Shown: in pieces, positions 25,136-32,870 of the stretch | Position numbering within the stretch: the stretch's first letter is position 1 | How the letters are laid out: each line of letters begins with the position of its first letter | DNA from: Nitrospirota bacterium | GTDB lineage: Bacteria; Nitrospirota; Thermodesulfovibrionia; Thermodesulfovibrionales; JdFR-88 | DNA length: 36,444 bases | Assembly (NCBI GenBank): GCA_021789555.1 | Contig: JAJYJK010000006.1 | Location: forward strand, 1-36,444 | Direction of reading: 5' to 3' | Notes under the pieces: model-generated | Told to the model about the DNA's origin: nothing | What the model saw: the letters and a program-made list of their open reading frames with translations, nothing else | Databases searched by the model: none | Position numbers and translations under genes: made by a program

Positions 25136-26188
25136 CTAGCGGAGTCTCCTGTATTTGAAATCTCTGCGGACAGGTCTCTTGCCCGCCTTCTCAATCATCA
25201 GCCTTATCTCCTCTTCTGCCAGGCCGGGCCTTGTGCGGGCCCCCGCGGAGTGGGCTATCTTTTCCTCTATGACCGTGCCTTCGAGGTCGTCGGCCCCGAA
25301 CCGGAGGGCCACCTGCGAGAGTTTTTCCCCCAGCATCACCCAGTAGGCCTTGACGTGGTCAAAGTTGTCCAGAAATATCCTGCTAACGGCTATGCATTTT
25401 AAGTCCTCAAGCCCGCTTGAAGGACGGCCGCCGATCTCATTGCCGGGCTGATGGGGCAGGGGGATGAACGCCTGGAACCCGCCTGTTTCGTCCTGGAGCC
25501 GCCGGAGTTTTTCGAGATGGGCCACCCTGTGCCCGTAGTTTTCGATATGCCCGTAAAGCATCGTGGCATTGGTCTTGATGCCTGCGTTGTGGGCCGCCCT
25601 CATGACTTTAAGCCAGTCCCCGCCGCCCATCTTTTCGGGACAAAGCGCCCCCCTGACGGCGGGGTCGAATATCTCCGCCCCTCCGCCGGGCATCACGTCC
25701 AACCCGCTGTCCTTCAGCATTTGAAGGATTTTATCCAGCGGAAACCCGCTTTTTTTACGCATGTAATCCACCTCGACCGCGGTAAAGGCCTTTATGCCCG
25801 TCCGCGGGAAGGCCTTCTTTATCGCCGCGAGCATCTCCAGATAATGTTCGAAGGGCCAGTCCGGATGAAGGCCGCCCACGATGTGCACCTCGTCAAAAAG
25901 ACGCACTTTTTTCAGCTTGGAGATGATCTGCCCGATCGTCAGCTCATAAGCTCCGGCCTCGCCCCTGGAGCGGCTGAAGGCGCAAAACCTGCACCTGTTT
26001 ACGCAAATGTTGGTGGGATTGATGTGTATGTTTCTTATGTAAAAAACCTTATTGCCGTTTTTCTTCTTCGCCGTTATGGAGGCAAGCTCGCCCAGGGTGA
26101 AGATATCATCGGACTTGAAGAGTTTCAGGGCCTGGGCGGGAGTGATCCGCCCCCCAGAGGCTATCTTATCGGCAAGGCCGCCGGACAT
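25136..26188 (-). CDS. mqnE: Aminofutalosine synthase (radical SAM)
   Basis: MqnE joins 3-(1-carboxyvinyloxy)benzoate to S-adenosylmethionine, forming aminofutalosine, early in the futalosine menaquinone pathway. The cluster motif is C62-x3-C66-x2-C69 in IHINPTNICVNRCRFCAFSR, the INPTNIC form of MqnE. FDEVHIVGGLHPDWPFEHYLEML, DVMPGGGAEIFDPAVR, TNATMLYGHIE and FIPLPHQPGNEI follow. 350 residues. On its own strand a TATAAT lies 6 nt before the ATG and there is no Shine-Dalgarno sequence, so its message may be leaderless. Upstream are four 22-bp tandem repeats. Confidence 0.93.
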   Translation of the reverse strand: MSGGLADKIASGGRITPAQALKLFKSDDIFTLGELASITAKKKNGNKVFYIRNIHINPTNICVNRCRFCAFSRSRGEAGAYELTIGQIISKLKKVRLFDEVHIVGGLHPDWPFEHYLEMLAAIKKAFPRTGIKAFTAVEVDYMRKKSGFPLDKILQMLKDSGLDVMPGGGAEIFDPAVRGALCPEKMGGGDWLKVMRAAHNAGIKTNATMLYGHIENYGHRVAHLEKLRRLQDETGGFQAFIPLPHQPGNEIGGRPSSGLEDLKCIAVSRIFLDNFDHVKAYWVMLGEKLSQVALRFGADDLEGTVIEEKIAHSAGARTRPGLAEEEIRLMIEKAGKRPVRRDFKYRRLR

Positions 26189-26190
26189 TC

Positions 26191-26278
26191 ATAGATTATA
26201 AAACAAACGGGCATAGATTATAAAACAAATGGGTATGGATGATAAAAAAAACAGGTATGGATGATAAATCAAATAGGC
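26191..26278. repeat. Four 22-bp imperfect tandem repeats upstream of mqnE
   Basis: Units 26191-26212, 26213-26234, 26235-26256 and 26257-26278 are directly abutting and of exactly equal length. The first two read ATAGATTATAAAACAAA(C/T)GGG(C/T); the last two read ATGGATGATAAA followed by an A-rich part and AGG. Units 1 and 2 carry TATAAT on the minus strand, so the tandem array supplies the mqnE -10 element. Confidence 0.85.
26195..26200 (-). promoter_or_regulatory. -10 element directly before mqnE
   Basis: TATAAT on the minus strand, 6 nt before the ATG at 26188, inside the first tandem repeat; the second repeat has an identical hexamer 22 bp upstream. No good -35 hexamer at 16-18 bp. No ribosome site in the gap. 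Confidence 0.4.
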
Positions 26279-26292
26279 TGGCGTCCAAAAAA

Positions 26293-27426
26293 CTATTTCA
26301 GGGAGGGAAGGAATTTCGCCGTTTCAGTTTCTTCATCTTGTTCAATAAAGCATTGCGGGTCCTCGGAGAGGAAATCGGCCTCTCCCCTGGACATGGAGTA
26401 TGCATAGGCGATTGCGCGGCAGCCCCGGCAGGTGGCCCATCTGCGGCATGTCCCGCATCTCCCGCCGTAACGGCTCTTGTCGCGGAGAGCCCCCAGCACC
26501 GTCGAGGTCGCCCATACCTGTCTGATGGAATCCGTCCTGATATTGCCCAGGGGCAAAGGAAGCCTCCTGCAGGGTGTAATGGCCCCGTCGGCAAGGATCG
26601 TGAATCCGGATATCCCTGCCGCGCAGCCCCCGGCCGCGGTGCAGCCGGCGTCCGGATGGTTTTTGATGCTCATCTGAGAGGCCACTGGGTCTCCGGTCAC
26701 AATCTCCAGCCCGTCTATCTCCAGGGAGAGGAGGGTCTCATAGAGCTTTTTTACCTGCCCGGCGGGCAGCATCTCCCGGATAAGGCCGGAACCGCGCCCA
26801 TAGGGGACGAGCCTTGAAAACCCGAGTCTCTGGACGCCCATGCCAAGCGCAAGCGAGACCATCTCGGGCATCCGCCCGGCATTGAGGCTGGAGAGGGTGG
26901 AGTTCAGGGTAACGGTCAGGCCGGCGCCCAGAAGGTTTTTTACCCCCCACATCGCCTGGCTGAAACTGCCCCTGCCCCGGATGGAGTCATGGACTTCCTC
27001 TGGCCCCTCAACGCTTACCTGCACTGCCCTGACCCCGGCATTGACCAATGCCCTGGCCCTTTGCCTGTTTATGATCGTCCCGTTTGTAAGCACAAACACA
27101 TCAAACCCCTGAGCCCTGGCCTCGGAGATGATGTCGAACAAGTCGGCCCTCAGGAGCGGCTCGCCGCCCGTAATATTGAAGCTGGGCGAAAAATCCATCT
27201 GGTAGTTTTTCGCCCAGCTCCCCAGGGTATCCGAGATTTCGGCGATAACGCGGCCTATCTCCTTCAGCGAAAGGTCCACCCCGGCAGGCGTCTCTTTCCG
27301 GTCGGCCTGGTAGCAGTGCCTGCACCGGAGATTGCACCTTTCGGTCAGATGCCACTGGACAAAGAAATCATATTTGGCCGCCGGACCGGCGGCCTCGAGC
27401 TCTTCTAGCTCTTTCAACTGCTTCAT
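26293..27426 (-). CDS. Radical SAM/SPASM domain protein, coupled to a 36-residue peptide gene
   Basis: 377 residues. The radical SAM cluster motif is C31-x3-C35-x2-C38 in WHLTERCNLRCRHCYQ; NITGGEPLL follows. The C-terminus is a SPASM-type auxiliary-cluster domain: CTAAGGCAAG, ITPCRRLPLPLGNI, then CGTCRRWATCRGCRAIAYAYS and DPQCF. This layout is shared by haem/haem-d1 pathway enzymes (NirJ, AhbC, AhbD types) and by maturases of ribosomally made peptides. I choose ATG 27426, whose ATGA overlaps the stop of the 36-residue gene; a start at 27435 is also open. The tight coupling to a tiny gene favours a peptide maturase, but substrate and reaction are unknown. Confidence 0.85.
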   Translation of the reverse strand: MKQLKELEELEAAGPAAKYDFFVQWHLTERCNLRCRHCYQADRKETPAGVDLSLKEIGRVIAEISDTLGSWAKNYQMDFSPSFNITGGEPLLRADLFDIISEARAQGFDVFVLTNGTIINRQRARALVNAGVRAVQVSVEGPEEVHDSIRGRGSFSQAMWGVKNLLGAGLTVTLNSTLSSLNAGRMPEMVSLALGMGVQRLGFSRLVPYGRGSGLIREMLPAGQVKKLYETLLSLEIDGLEIVTGDPVASQMSIKNHPDAGCTAAGGCAAGISGFTILADGAITPCRRLPLPLGNIRTDSIRQVWATSTVLGALRDKSRYGGRCGTCRRWATCRGCRAIAYAYSMSRGEADFLSEDPQCFIEQDEETETAKFLPSLK

Positions 27427-27533
27427 TTGCGGCATATCTTCACGGGATTTTCCTTGAGTTGCCTCTTCAAATTGCCCCAGAAGATAGCCTCTTTCTCAAG
27501 CGTCCTGCTGTCGAGCGCCTTCACTTTCTTCAC
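27423..27533 (-). CDS. 36-residue Lys-rich peptide, candidate substrate of the adjacent radical SAM enzyme
   Basis: A GTG start at 27533 has a very strong ribosome site (GGAAGGAGGT at 27541-27550, 7 nt away). The 36-residue product is rich in Lys, Arg and Glu, with one Trp (FWGN, residues 18-21) and one Cys near the end (KICRK). Its TGA overlaps the ATG of the radical SAM gene as ATGA. Some radical SAM/SPASM maturases crosslink an aromatic residue to the residue two positions on (W-x-N among them), and WGN fits that pattern by eye. That is suggestive only. The frame is also open to a TTG at 27620 (65 residues), but the internal GTG has the better signal. It could instead be a small regulatory or chaperone peptide. 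Confidence 0.55.
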   Translation of the reverse strand: MKKVKALDSRTLEKEAIFWGNLKRQLKENPVKICRK

Positions 27534-27616
27534 CCCTGTCACCTCCTTCCCTGTGGTTTTTAAAATGCTATCAGGTACATCCGGGATGTCAAGCTTCCGG
27601 CCCAAAAAACAAAAAA

Positions 27617-28660
27617 TCAAAAGGTGTAATAGACGGCGGTTACCAGCCTGTAGGTGGAGACGAGCTGCGTGCCGTTTACCCTCTGCCAGAGGGGCAACTG
27701 GGCCTTGAAGGTGAGTCCGGCGTTGTAGAGGGGGACGAATTCAAATCCGGGGGCCGCCCACAGGCTGTCTTCTCCCGTGTTTGCCGGGTCGTCGAAGACG
27801 CTTGACAGGTCCGTGTAGCGGCCCATATCATCGGTTGCGCGCCCGCTGTGCAGATATGTAAGCTGGCCGGTCAGGTTCAGGAAGGGCAGCGCTCCGTACT
27901 TGGCCGAGAGGTCCGACGTGAACGTGTCGCCGAATTTATAGCCCTCATCGTTCCTGGTGGCCACCTGGTAGTTGACGTCCGCGCCGAGGAGCCACGGGTT
28001 CATGAGCCTGGTATATGCGAGTGAGACCATGGGGTCCCATGAGCCGGTCCCCGGCTGCATGTGGGCGTGAACGAACCTGCCGCTGGCGTTTTTTTCGGTA
28101 TAGGAGCCGGTCGGCGTCTTTACGCCCAGGCCAAGGGTAAGCGCCGCGTTGGGCCTTATCCGCCTGTTGGTGTAGACGCGGTAGAGCGCCGTCAGGGTGA
28201 CATCGCCCAGGCCGCTTACAGGCTCCATCGACATCGGCTCAAGCATTTGCATGCCCATACCGTCTGTCATGACCATATCCATGTCCATGGTGTTTCTGAC
28301 ATAGGGTATGGAGGCTATGACTTTCAGCCTCGGCGTGATGCCGTAGGCGAGGCCCAGGGTATACCTGGTCATCTCCATATGGGTGGGGATGGTCATATAT
28401 CTGCCCTGCGCGGCGACATCGGACGCGGATGTTTCGCGTGTCCCTTGCATGAGTTTGTCCATGTCGCTGAAACTCCACTCCAGCACGGCGGTCAGCTCAT
28501 GCGCGCCCGGCGCGTAAGCGCCGTTTACGTTCTCCTCAACCCCGCCCGCCAATTGACAGCAAAGGCCGGCCCCGAAGGCATCTGCGGAGGCGAAGTGCAG
28601 GATGAGCAAAAATGAAAACGAAGACACAAAAAGACGCAAAAATGTAACACACCTGTCCAT
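27617..28660 (-). CDS. Outer-membrane beta-barrel protein with a Met-rich segment (transporter-like)
   Basis: 347 residues with a signal peptide (hydrophobic FLRLFVSSFSFLLILHFA, likely cleavage after ADA-FGA near residue 31) and alternating polar/hydrophobic strands ending in AVYYTF, an outer-membrane C-terminal aromatic signature. GLAYGITPRLKVIASIPYV, GLGDVTLTALYRVY and LTLGLGVKTPTGSYTEK match the pattern of the phenol-degradation MetA-like transporter family (Phenol_MetA_deg). Residues about 95-150 are unusually rich in Met, Asp and His, suggesting binding of soft metals such as copper. The start has GGGAGGT 10 nt upstream. It follows the small membrane-protein gene by 48 bp and precedes the peptide/radical SAM pair. 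Confidence 0.78.
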   Translation of the reverse strand: MDRCVTFLRLFVSSFSFLLILHFASADAFGAGLCCQLAGGVEENVNGAYAPGAHELTAVLEWSFSDMDKLMQGTRETSASDVAAQGRYMTIPTHMEMTRYTLGLAYGITPRLKVIASIPYVRNTMDMDMVMTDGMGMQMLEPMSMEPVSGLGDVTLTALYRVYTNRRIRPNAALTLGLGVKTPTGSYTEKNASGRFVHAHMQPGTGSWDPMVSLAYTRLMNPWLLGADVNYQVATRNDEGYKFGDTFTSDLSAKYGALPFLNLTGQLTYLHSGRATDDMGRYTDLSSVFDDPANTGEDSLWAAPGFEFVPLYNAGLTFKAQLPLWQRVNGTQLVSTYRLVTAVYYTF

Positions 28661-28708
28661 GATTGCAAAGACCTCCCGTATTTTTTTGTCGGATTTTGTC
28701 TTTAAAAC

Positions 28709-28999
28709 TTAAAAAACGACGGCGGAAGCGGATCTGGGAGGTTTCATTTTTCGTGCGGATATTATCGAGGCCTCTGGAAGGAAGTTAAGCGTCGAAAAAA
28801 AGCATAAAAAGACAAGCAAGAGCCCCGGAGGGGCGCTCGCGGGTATACAGACCATGCCGCCGGGGGAGCCAACGTCGTTAGCGTGGCAGACGTCGAGCTG
28901 CAAAAAGGCCTTTCCGCCTGCAACCGGAGCGACGAAACCCAGGGGGTAGAGTTTCATAAAGACCGCACCGAGTAAAAGAAGCGCGAAGAGCTTCCCCAT
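28709..28999 (-). CDS. Small membrane protein of unknown function
   Basis: 96 residues from ATG 28999. Two hydrophobic segments are visible (KLFALLLLGAVFMKLYPLGF and PGLLLVFLCFFSTLNFL) flanking a short loop with two Cys and a His-Ala pair (DVCHAND...GGMVCIP). The C-terminus is basic (ARKMKPPRSAS). The frame stays open upstream to 29101, but that part would run through a strong hairpin (29014-29050) and I think it is untranslated. Genes of this kind often precede an outer-membrane barrel in metal-response loci; here the Met-rich barrel follows by 48 bp. I cannot assign a family. Confidence 0.6.
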   Translation of the reverse strand: MGKLFALLLLGAVFMKLYPLGFVAPVAGGKAFLQLDVCHANDVGSPGGMVCIPASAPPGLLLVFLCFFSTLNFLPEASIISARKMKPPRSASAVVF

Positions 29000-29013
29000 G
29001 CGCACTATTGATC

Positions 29014-29050
29014 TTCCCCGCGGCAAGGGGACCAGTCCCCCCGCGGGGAA
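29014..29050. other. Strong hairpin in the 5' region of the small membrane protein gene
   Basis: TTCCCCGCGG (29014-29023) pairs perfectly with CCGCGGGGAA (29041-29050), and inside it GGGGA (29027-29031) pairs with TCCCC (29036-29040) around a CCAG loop, leaving only CAA unpaired. No T-tract follows on either strand, so it is not an ordinary terminator. It lies 15 nt upstream of the ATG at 28999 and may be a leader structure or a palindromic protein-binding site. Confidence 0.5.
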
Positions 29051-29180
29051 TCTAATGTAAGGAAATTTTTCATCACATTCGCCCGTTTGACCCCGTGGCA
29101 AGTTTTTATCTACGTGTAATACGCTCGTTATACATTTAAACCCGGAGGCCGGCCAAGAGTCAATGGAAAAGGGAATTTTA

Positions 29181-29198
29181 ACCGCGAAAGGAGGCGGT
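29181..29198 (-). terminator. Weak candidate terminator after rlpA
   Basis: ACCGC (29194-29198 on the minus strand) pairs with GCGGT (29181-29185) over an 8-nt loop, followed by TAAAATTCCCTTTT. The stem has only five pairs and the T-run is interrupted. Confidence 0.25.
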
Positions 29199-29207
29199 CT
29201 GCGGGGC

Positions 29208-29909
29208 TCAGAAATAGCTGTTATATTGAGTAATCATCACGCCATAGCCCTCGGCGGCGAGCTTCGCCGCCACGAGGCCGGCGGCCTTTTCATCGCGGAA
29301 CTTGCCGATATTGATCCTGTAGAGCGGCCTGCCGCCGCTGCCCGATACCTTGCTCAGGTAGACATCGTCGTAATTCAGCTCCAGTATAGACCTCAGCCTG
29401 AGCGCGTTTGAAAGCACCTCGAAGGAGGCCACCTGAATAGTATAGGGGCCCGGGCCCGACCACGCTCCATTGAGAATGGATTTTACATAGGAAGGGTCCC
29501 TGCCGATTATCTGAAAGCTCACCCACCCGGAGCCCTGCCCTACGAGGCCGATGTCGAGCGCGGCCTGATAGGAGAGGTCCAGGCATCTGCCGCGCTTGAA
29601 TGGGCCCCTGTCGTTCACCGTGACGGTGGTCGAAGCGCCGCTTGAAAGATTTGTGACCTTGAGAATCGTGCCGAAGGGGAGGGTCGGGTTGGCCGCGGTC
29701 CTGTCATTCTTCCTGTATGTCCTGCCGGAAGCGGTGGGTTGCCCGATGAATTCAGGGCTGTACCAGCTTGCCATGCAGACGCCGCCTCCGCCGGGAGGCT
29801 TTTTCGACGTGACTGTAGCGCAGCCGTTGATGATGAGGAGGGCGACAGCGATGAGCAGAAGCGGGAAGGCCTTTGCGGCTCTAAAGTATGTAACGGCTGA
29901 GGTCCTCAT
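29208..29909 (-). CDS. rlpA: RlpA-family septal ring lytic transglycosylase / endolytic lipoprotein with SPOR domain
   Basis: Lipoprotein signal with lipobox INGCA (the Cys is about residue 30 from ATG 29909). The double-psi beta-barrel RlpA domain follows: [54 protein letters not shown] and [10 protein letters not shown]. The C-terminal ~75 residues ([21 protein letters not shown]...[15 protein letters not shown]) form a SPOR domain that binds denuded glycan strands at the division site. RlpA enzymes cleave such glycans. The start is uncertain: ATG 29909 overlaps the hslU end by 29 bp and gives a standard lipoprotein signal; ATG 29942 gives 11 more residues. It is transcribed with hslVU. About 233 residues. 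Confidence 0.9.
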   Translation of the reverse strand: MRTSAVTYFRAAKAFPLLLIAVALLIINGCATVTSKKPPGGGGVCMASWYSPEFIGQPTASGRTYRKNDRTAANPTLPFGTILKVTNLSSGASTTVTVNDRGPFKRGRCLDLSYQAALDIGLVGQGSGWVSFQIIGRDPSYVKSILNGAWSGPGPYTIQVASFEVLSNALRLRSILELNYDDVYLSKVSGSGGRPLYRINIGKFRDEKAAGLVAAKLAAEGYGVMITQYNSYF

Positions 29910-31221
29910 CTTCCACGATTTCAGCGAGTCTTTCATCGACATACGGCTTGTCTATGACGAGCGAGCCTTTCTGTTTTTCCGGGGCCTCGAAGGAGATGTC
30001 CTCAAGCAGCTTTTCCAGGACCGTATGGAGACGCCTCGCCCCTATGTTTTCCGTCTTCTCGTTGACCGAGGCCGCGATCCCGGCAATCTTGTCGACGGCG
30101 TCGTCCTTGAATTCCAGCTCTATGCTCTCCGTGGCCAGAAGGGCGGCATACTGCTTCAGAAGGGCGTTATGCGGCTCCCTGAGAATCCTTATGAAATCGC
30201 TCTTTTCAAGGGAATCGAGCTCCACCCTTATGGGGAACCGGCCCTGCAGTTCCGGGATCAGATCGGAGGGTTTCGCGGTATGGAAGGCGCCGGCCGCGAT
30301 AAACAGTATGTGCTCCGTCTTCACCGGGCCATACTTGGTGCTGACAGTCGAACCCTCTACCACGGGCAGCAGGTCCCTCTGGACGCCCTCGCGCGAGACG
30401 TCCGGCCCGTACCCGGCGCCTTTTGCGGCTATCTTGTCTATCTCATCGATAAAGATGATGCCGGACTGCTCCGTCCTTTCCACCGCTTCCCGGTTCACCT
30501 TGTCCATGTCGATGAGTTTGTTTGCCTCTTCGTCGGCGAGTATGTCCAGCGCCTCGGCCACCTTGACCTTCCTCTTTTTGGTCTTTTCGGGCAGGAAGCT
30601 TCCCAGCATGTCTTTGAGGTTGACCTCGAGCTCCTCGAGGCCCACGTTGGAGACGATCCCGAAGGGCATGGTCCTTTCACGCACTTCTATCTCCACGTAT
30701 CTGTCGTCCAGCTTGCCATCCCTCAGCTGTGAGCGGAGCTTGTCCTTGGTCTCCCTGTGTTTTTTTCTTTCCTCATCGCTCACCGGGGCCCCGCGCAGGC
30801 CCCTGGCAAGGGGCAGCAGTATATCGATGAGCCTGTCTTCGGCGAGCTGGCGCGCGCGTTCCATTACCTTCTGCAAGTGCTCCGTGCGCACCATGTTCAG
30901 GGAGGTCTCGGTCAGGTCCCTGACCATGGATTCCACGTCGCGGCCCACGTAGCCGACCTCGGTGAATTTTGACGCCTCCACCTTGATGAAGGGCGCGTTT
31001 ACAAGCCTGGCCAGCCGCCGGGCGATCTCGGTCTTGCCAACACCCGTGGGCCCTATCATGATGATGTTCTTGGGCAGCACCTCGTCCTTCAGCTCCGGGG
31101 AGAGCCGCTGTCTGCGCCACCTGTTTCTGAGCGCTATCGCGACCGCGCGCTTCGCCTTGTCCTGGCCGATGATGTACTTGTTCAGCGCCTCGACAATCGC
31201 CCTCGGCGTCAGATCGTCCAT
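29881..31221 (-). CDS. hslU: ATP-dependent protease ATPase subunit HslU
   Basis: HslU is the AAA+ unfoldase that feeds substrates to the HslV peptidase in the cytoplasm. [35 protein letters not shown] opens the protein, Walker [12 protein letters not shown] is at about residues 57-67, Walker B is [12 protein letters not shown], and the long I-domain (about 105-240) lies between. [40 protein letters not shown] and the sensor regions follow; the C-terminal DLSRYIL tail that docks into HslV is present. I choose ATG 31221 (446 residues), which follows the hslV stop at once and has GAGGAA upstream; a TTG at 31236 is less likely. Confidence 0.97.
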   Translation of the reverse strand: MDDLTPRAIVEALNKYIIGQDKAKRAVAIALRNRWRRQRLSPELKDEVLPKNIIMIGPTGVGKTEIARRLARLVNAPFIKVEASKFTEVGYVGRDVESMVRDLTETSLNMVRTEHLQKVMERARQLAEDRLIDILLPLARGLRGAPVSDEERKKHRETKDKLRSQLRDGKLDDRYVEIEVRERTMPFGIVSNVGLEELEVNLKDMLGSFLPEKTKKRKVKVAEALDILADEEANKLIDMDKVNREAVERTEQSGIIFIDEIDKIAAKGAGYGPDVSREGVQRDLLPVVEGSTVSTKYGPVKTEHILFIAAGAFHTAKPSDLIPELQGRFPIRVELDSLEKSDFIRILREPHNALLKQYAALLATESIELEFKDDAVDKIAGIAASVNEKTENIGARRLHTVLEKLLEDISFEAPEKQKGSLVIDKPYVDERLAEIVEDEDLSRYIL

Positions 31222-31222
31222 C

Positions 31223-31750
31223 TCAGAGTTCCTCAATCAGTATCTGGTCGTTTGTATATACGCAGATCGAGGCGGCTATCCTCATCGATTTTTCGACTAT
31301 ATCCCTTGCCGCAAGCTCCGTGCTTTCCAGGAGGGCCTGGGCCGCGGCCTTCGCATAGGTCCCGCCGGAGCCGATCGAGGCTATCCCAAGCTCCGGCTCT
31401 ATCACATCGCCGGTGCCCGAGAGTATAAACGTGTGCTCCGCGTCCGCAACTATGAGCAGGGCCTCCAGCCGCCTCAGCACGCGGTCCGTCCGCCAGTCCT
31501 TCGCGAGGTCGACGGCCGACCTGACGATATTTCCCCTCTGCGCCTGTACCTTCTCCTCGAACTTCTCAAAGAGGGTGAGGGCGTCGGCAGTGGCGCCCGC
31601 AAAACCGGCCAGGATGCGGTTGTCGTAAAGCTTCCGTATCTTCCTTGCATTGTGCTTCAGCACCGTATCGCCGAGCGTTATCTGCCCGTCACAGCCGATG
31701 CAGACCTTCGCGCCGCGCCGGACGCATACTACAGTTGTGCCCTTAAACAA
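31223..31750 (-). CDS. hslV: ATP-dependent protease peptidase subunit HslV
   Basis: HslV is the threonine peptidase of the HslVU protease, acting with the adjacent hslU product. The start is TTG 31750, with GGAGGG 6 nt upstream, giving [12 protein letters not shown]; the catalytic nucleophile is the Thr exposed after removal of the short propeptide (first Thr of GTT). [44 protein letters not shown] and [19 protein letters not shown] are diagnostic. 175 residues, normal. hslU and rlpA follow in the same transcript. I did not find a convincing heat-shock promoter upstream. Confidence 0.97.
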   Translation of the reverse strand: MFKGTTVVCVRRGAKVCIGCDGQITLGDTVLKHNARKIRKLYDNRILAGFAGATADALTLFEKFEEKVQAQRGNIVRSAVDLAKDWRTDRVLRRLEALLIVADAEHTFILSGTGDVIEPELGIASIGSGGTYAKAAAQALLESTELAARDIVEKSMRIAASICVYTNDQILIEEL

Positions 31751-31879
31751 AACAGTCCCTCCATCCGGAAAATCAAAGACCTTCTATGATGCAACGGGTA
31801 AGGAGACACCTTTAACAGGTCTTGATAATATATCATAAAGCCGCATCTTTATTTTACCCCGATTCCGCATTGTTTTTCA

Positions 31880-31897
31880 CTGGGGGCCCCAGCCCCC
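31880..31897. repeat. GC-rich hairpin in the hslV-cytochrome intergenic region
   Basis: GGGGGC (31882-31887) pairs with GCCCCC (31892-31897) across CCCA. No T-tract follows on either strand. It resembles the GC-rich palindromes around gatAB. The divergent intergenic region (31751-32092) otherwise holds an A/T-rich stretch near 31820-31845 and the cytochrome promoter/operator at 31943-31971. Confidence 0.4.
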
Positions 31898-31942
31898 GGA
31901 AGCGGTCTGATCCCCAAAAGCAACCTGGGGTTTCAAGCAGGC

Positions 31943-31971
31943 TTGACAATACATACCACAGGTGGTAAATC
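31943..31971 (+). promoter_or_regulatory. Promoter with embedded operator-like palindrome upstream of the cytochrome gene
   Basis: A consensus TTGACA (31943-31948) is followed after 17 bp by TAAATC (31966-31971), a weaker -10. The spacer holds the perfect inverted repeat TACCAC-AG-GTGGTA (31954-31967), placed where a bound dimeric repressor would block RNA polymerase. The leader to the ATG at 32093 would be about 115 nt. Confidence 0.45.
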
Positions 31972-32092
31972 TGTAACCGGGAGGGCAGATTTCCGCCGGA
32001 TATCAAGAATACTACCTTAAGAATATCAAACTGGCAGTCAAAGACTACCGCAGGCCGGCAGATGCATAAAACTGGAATAAGAGGTGACACAT

Positions 32093-32683
32093 ATGCCACT
32101 TATTTTGGCGGTTCTCATATTTTTCTCATTCACAGGCAAAGCCCAGGCAGTCAATCACTCCGCATATGTGCAGGCAGGGCAATGCCTGCGCTGCCATCCG
32201 AGGGCGTTGCCGTCGCACCCATTGTATGCAGCAGCCAAGACGCCGCCCGGATGGCCGACGGGACCAGGGGGCAAGATGATCTGCCGGACATGCCATGACT
32301 GCTCGGGCGCCACCTGCGTTTTGAGAAAACCCGTGCCCGCGCTCTGCAAGACCTGCCACGACTGCACGCAGGGGATGGCCTGCGTCATAAACTCCGCGCA
32401 CATTGGAAATTCCAGGGACATCGAGGCGGACATAAAAAATTGCACTTCCTGCCACAACGGGCTTAAGGGCGCGCTCAAGTTGAGAGCCGAAGACCACCCG
32501 GTGAACGTCTATTACATGGAAGTCACAAACGGCAGATTCAGGAAAATCACGGACACAAGGGTGGTCCTAATCAACGGCAGGGTGACATGCCTGTCCTGCC
32601 ACGACCCCTATAATGGCGAAAGGGCGAGGCTGGTCATGTCCAACAGGGGCAGCGCGCTTTGCCTTGTCTGCCATAATATGTGA
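32093..32683 (+). CDS. Periplasmic multihaem cytochrome c, six CxxCH sites
   Basis: 196 residues with an N-terminal signal peptide (LILAVLIFFSFTGKAQA, likely cleaved near residue 19). Six CxxCH haem-binding motifs are at residues 31-35, 64-68, 85-89, 117-121, 166-170 and 190-194. Extra Cys residues follow some sites (CHDCSGATC, CHDCTQGMAC). The last two motifs have the CLSCHDPY...GSALCLVCHN spacing of doubled-CXXCH cytochromes. Such proteins carry electrons in the periplasm in anaerobic respiration. The start is ATG 32093, with GAGGTG 6 nt upstream; a GTG at 32084 is less likely. No partner reductase gene is adjacent, so the electron acceptor is unknown. It is the last recognisable chromosomal gene before the dif-like junction. 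Confidence 0.9.
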   Translation: MPLILAVLIFFSFTGKAQAVNHSAYVQAGQCLRCHPRALPSHPLYAAAKTPPGWPTGPGGKMICRTCHDCSGATCVLRKPVPALCKTCHDCTQGMACVINSAHIGNSRDIEADIKNCTSCHNGLKGALKLRAEDHPVNVYYMEVTNGRFRKITDTRVVLINGRVTCLSCHDPYNGERARLVMSNRGSALCLVCHNM

Positions 32684-32842
32684 CCGGAAGAGCAGGTAAC
32701 TGGCGCTTCAACTTAACCCCCGGCTTTAAAAAACATGTTTGTATTAATAAGAGGCTTTACAGAAACGGATATAACCCGTGATAATTACAAAACAAATCGC
32801 AATCGCCGCCGTGCCGCGGTTGGGAAATTCCCTTCCGTATAA

Positions 32843-32870
32843 ATTTAACATAATATACAAAGTGGTGTTT
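32843..32870 (-). other. dif-like Xer recombination site: probable junction of an integrated element
   Basis: On the minus strand the site reads AAACACCACTT-TGTATA-TTATGTTAAAT. The XerD arm and the 6-bp core are identical to E. coli dif (17 of 17 bases), while the XerC arm matches poorly. A conserved XerD half joined to a divergent XerC half is the hallmark of junctions made by elements that integrate through the host XerC/XerD recombinases. The XerD arm faces the chromosomal cytochrome gene and the divergent arm faces the small-gene cluster to the right. The second junction must be beyond 36444. It also suggests the window is at the replication terminus. Confidence 0.7.

Noticed and set aside
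26191-26278. Possible CRISPR array upstream of mqnE
   Set aside because: The 22-bp units are contiguous tandem repeats without spacers.
27534-27620. 29-residue N-terminal extension of the 36-residue peptide from a TTG
   Set aside because: No ribosome site; the internal GTG has GGAAGGAGGT at the right distance. Not fully excluded.
29448-29459. GGGCCCGGGCCC-like palindrome within rlpA
   Set aside because: It codes for an ordinary Gly/Pro stretch (SGPGPY) in a normal-length protein and has no extended arms.
29596-30952. Two long plus-strand frames opposite rlpA and hslU
   Set aside because: Antisense shadows of two securely identified genes; no motifs, no ribosome sites.
31820-31850. A/T-rich imperfect palindrome upstream of hslV as a heat-shock operator
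   Set aside because: Does not match CIRCE or a sigma-32 promoter by eye and the symmetry is poor.
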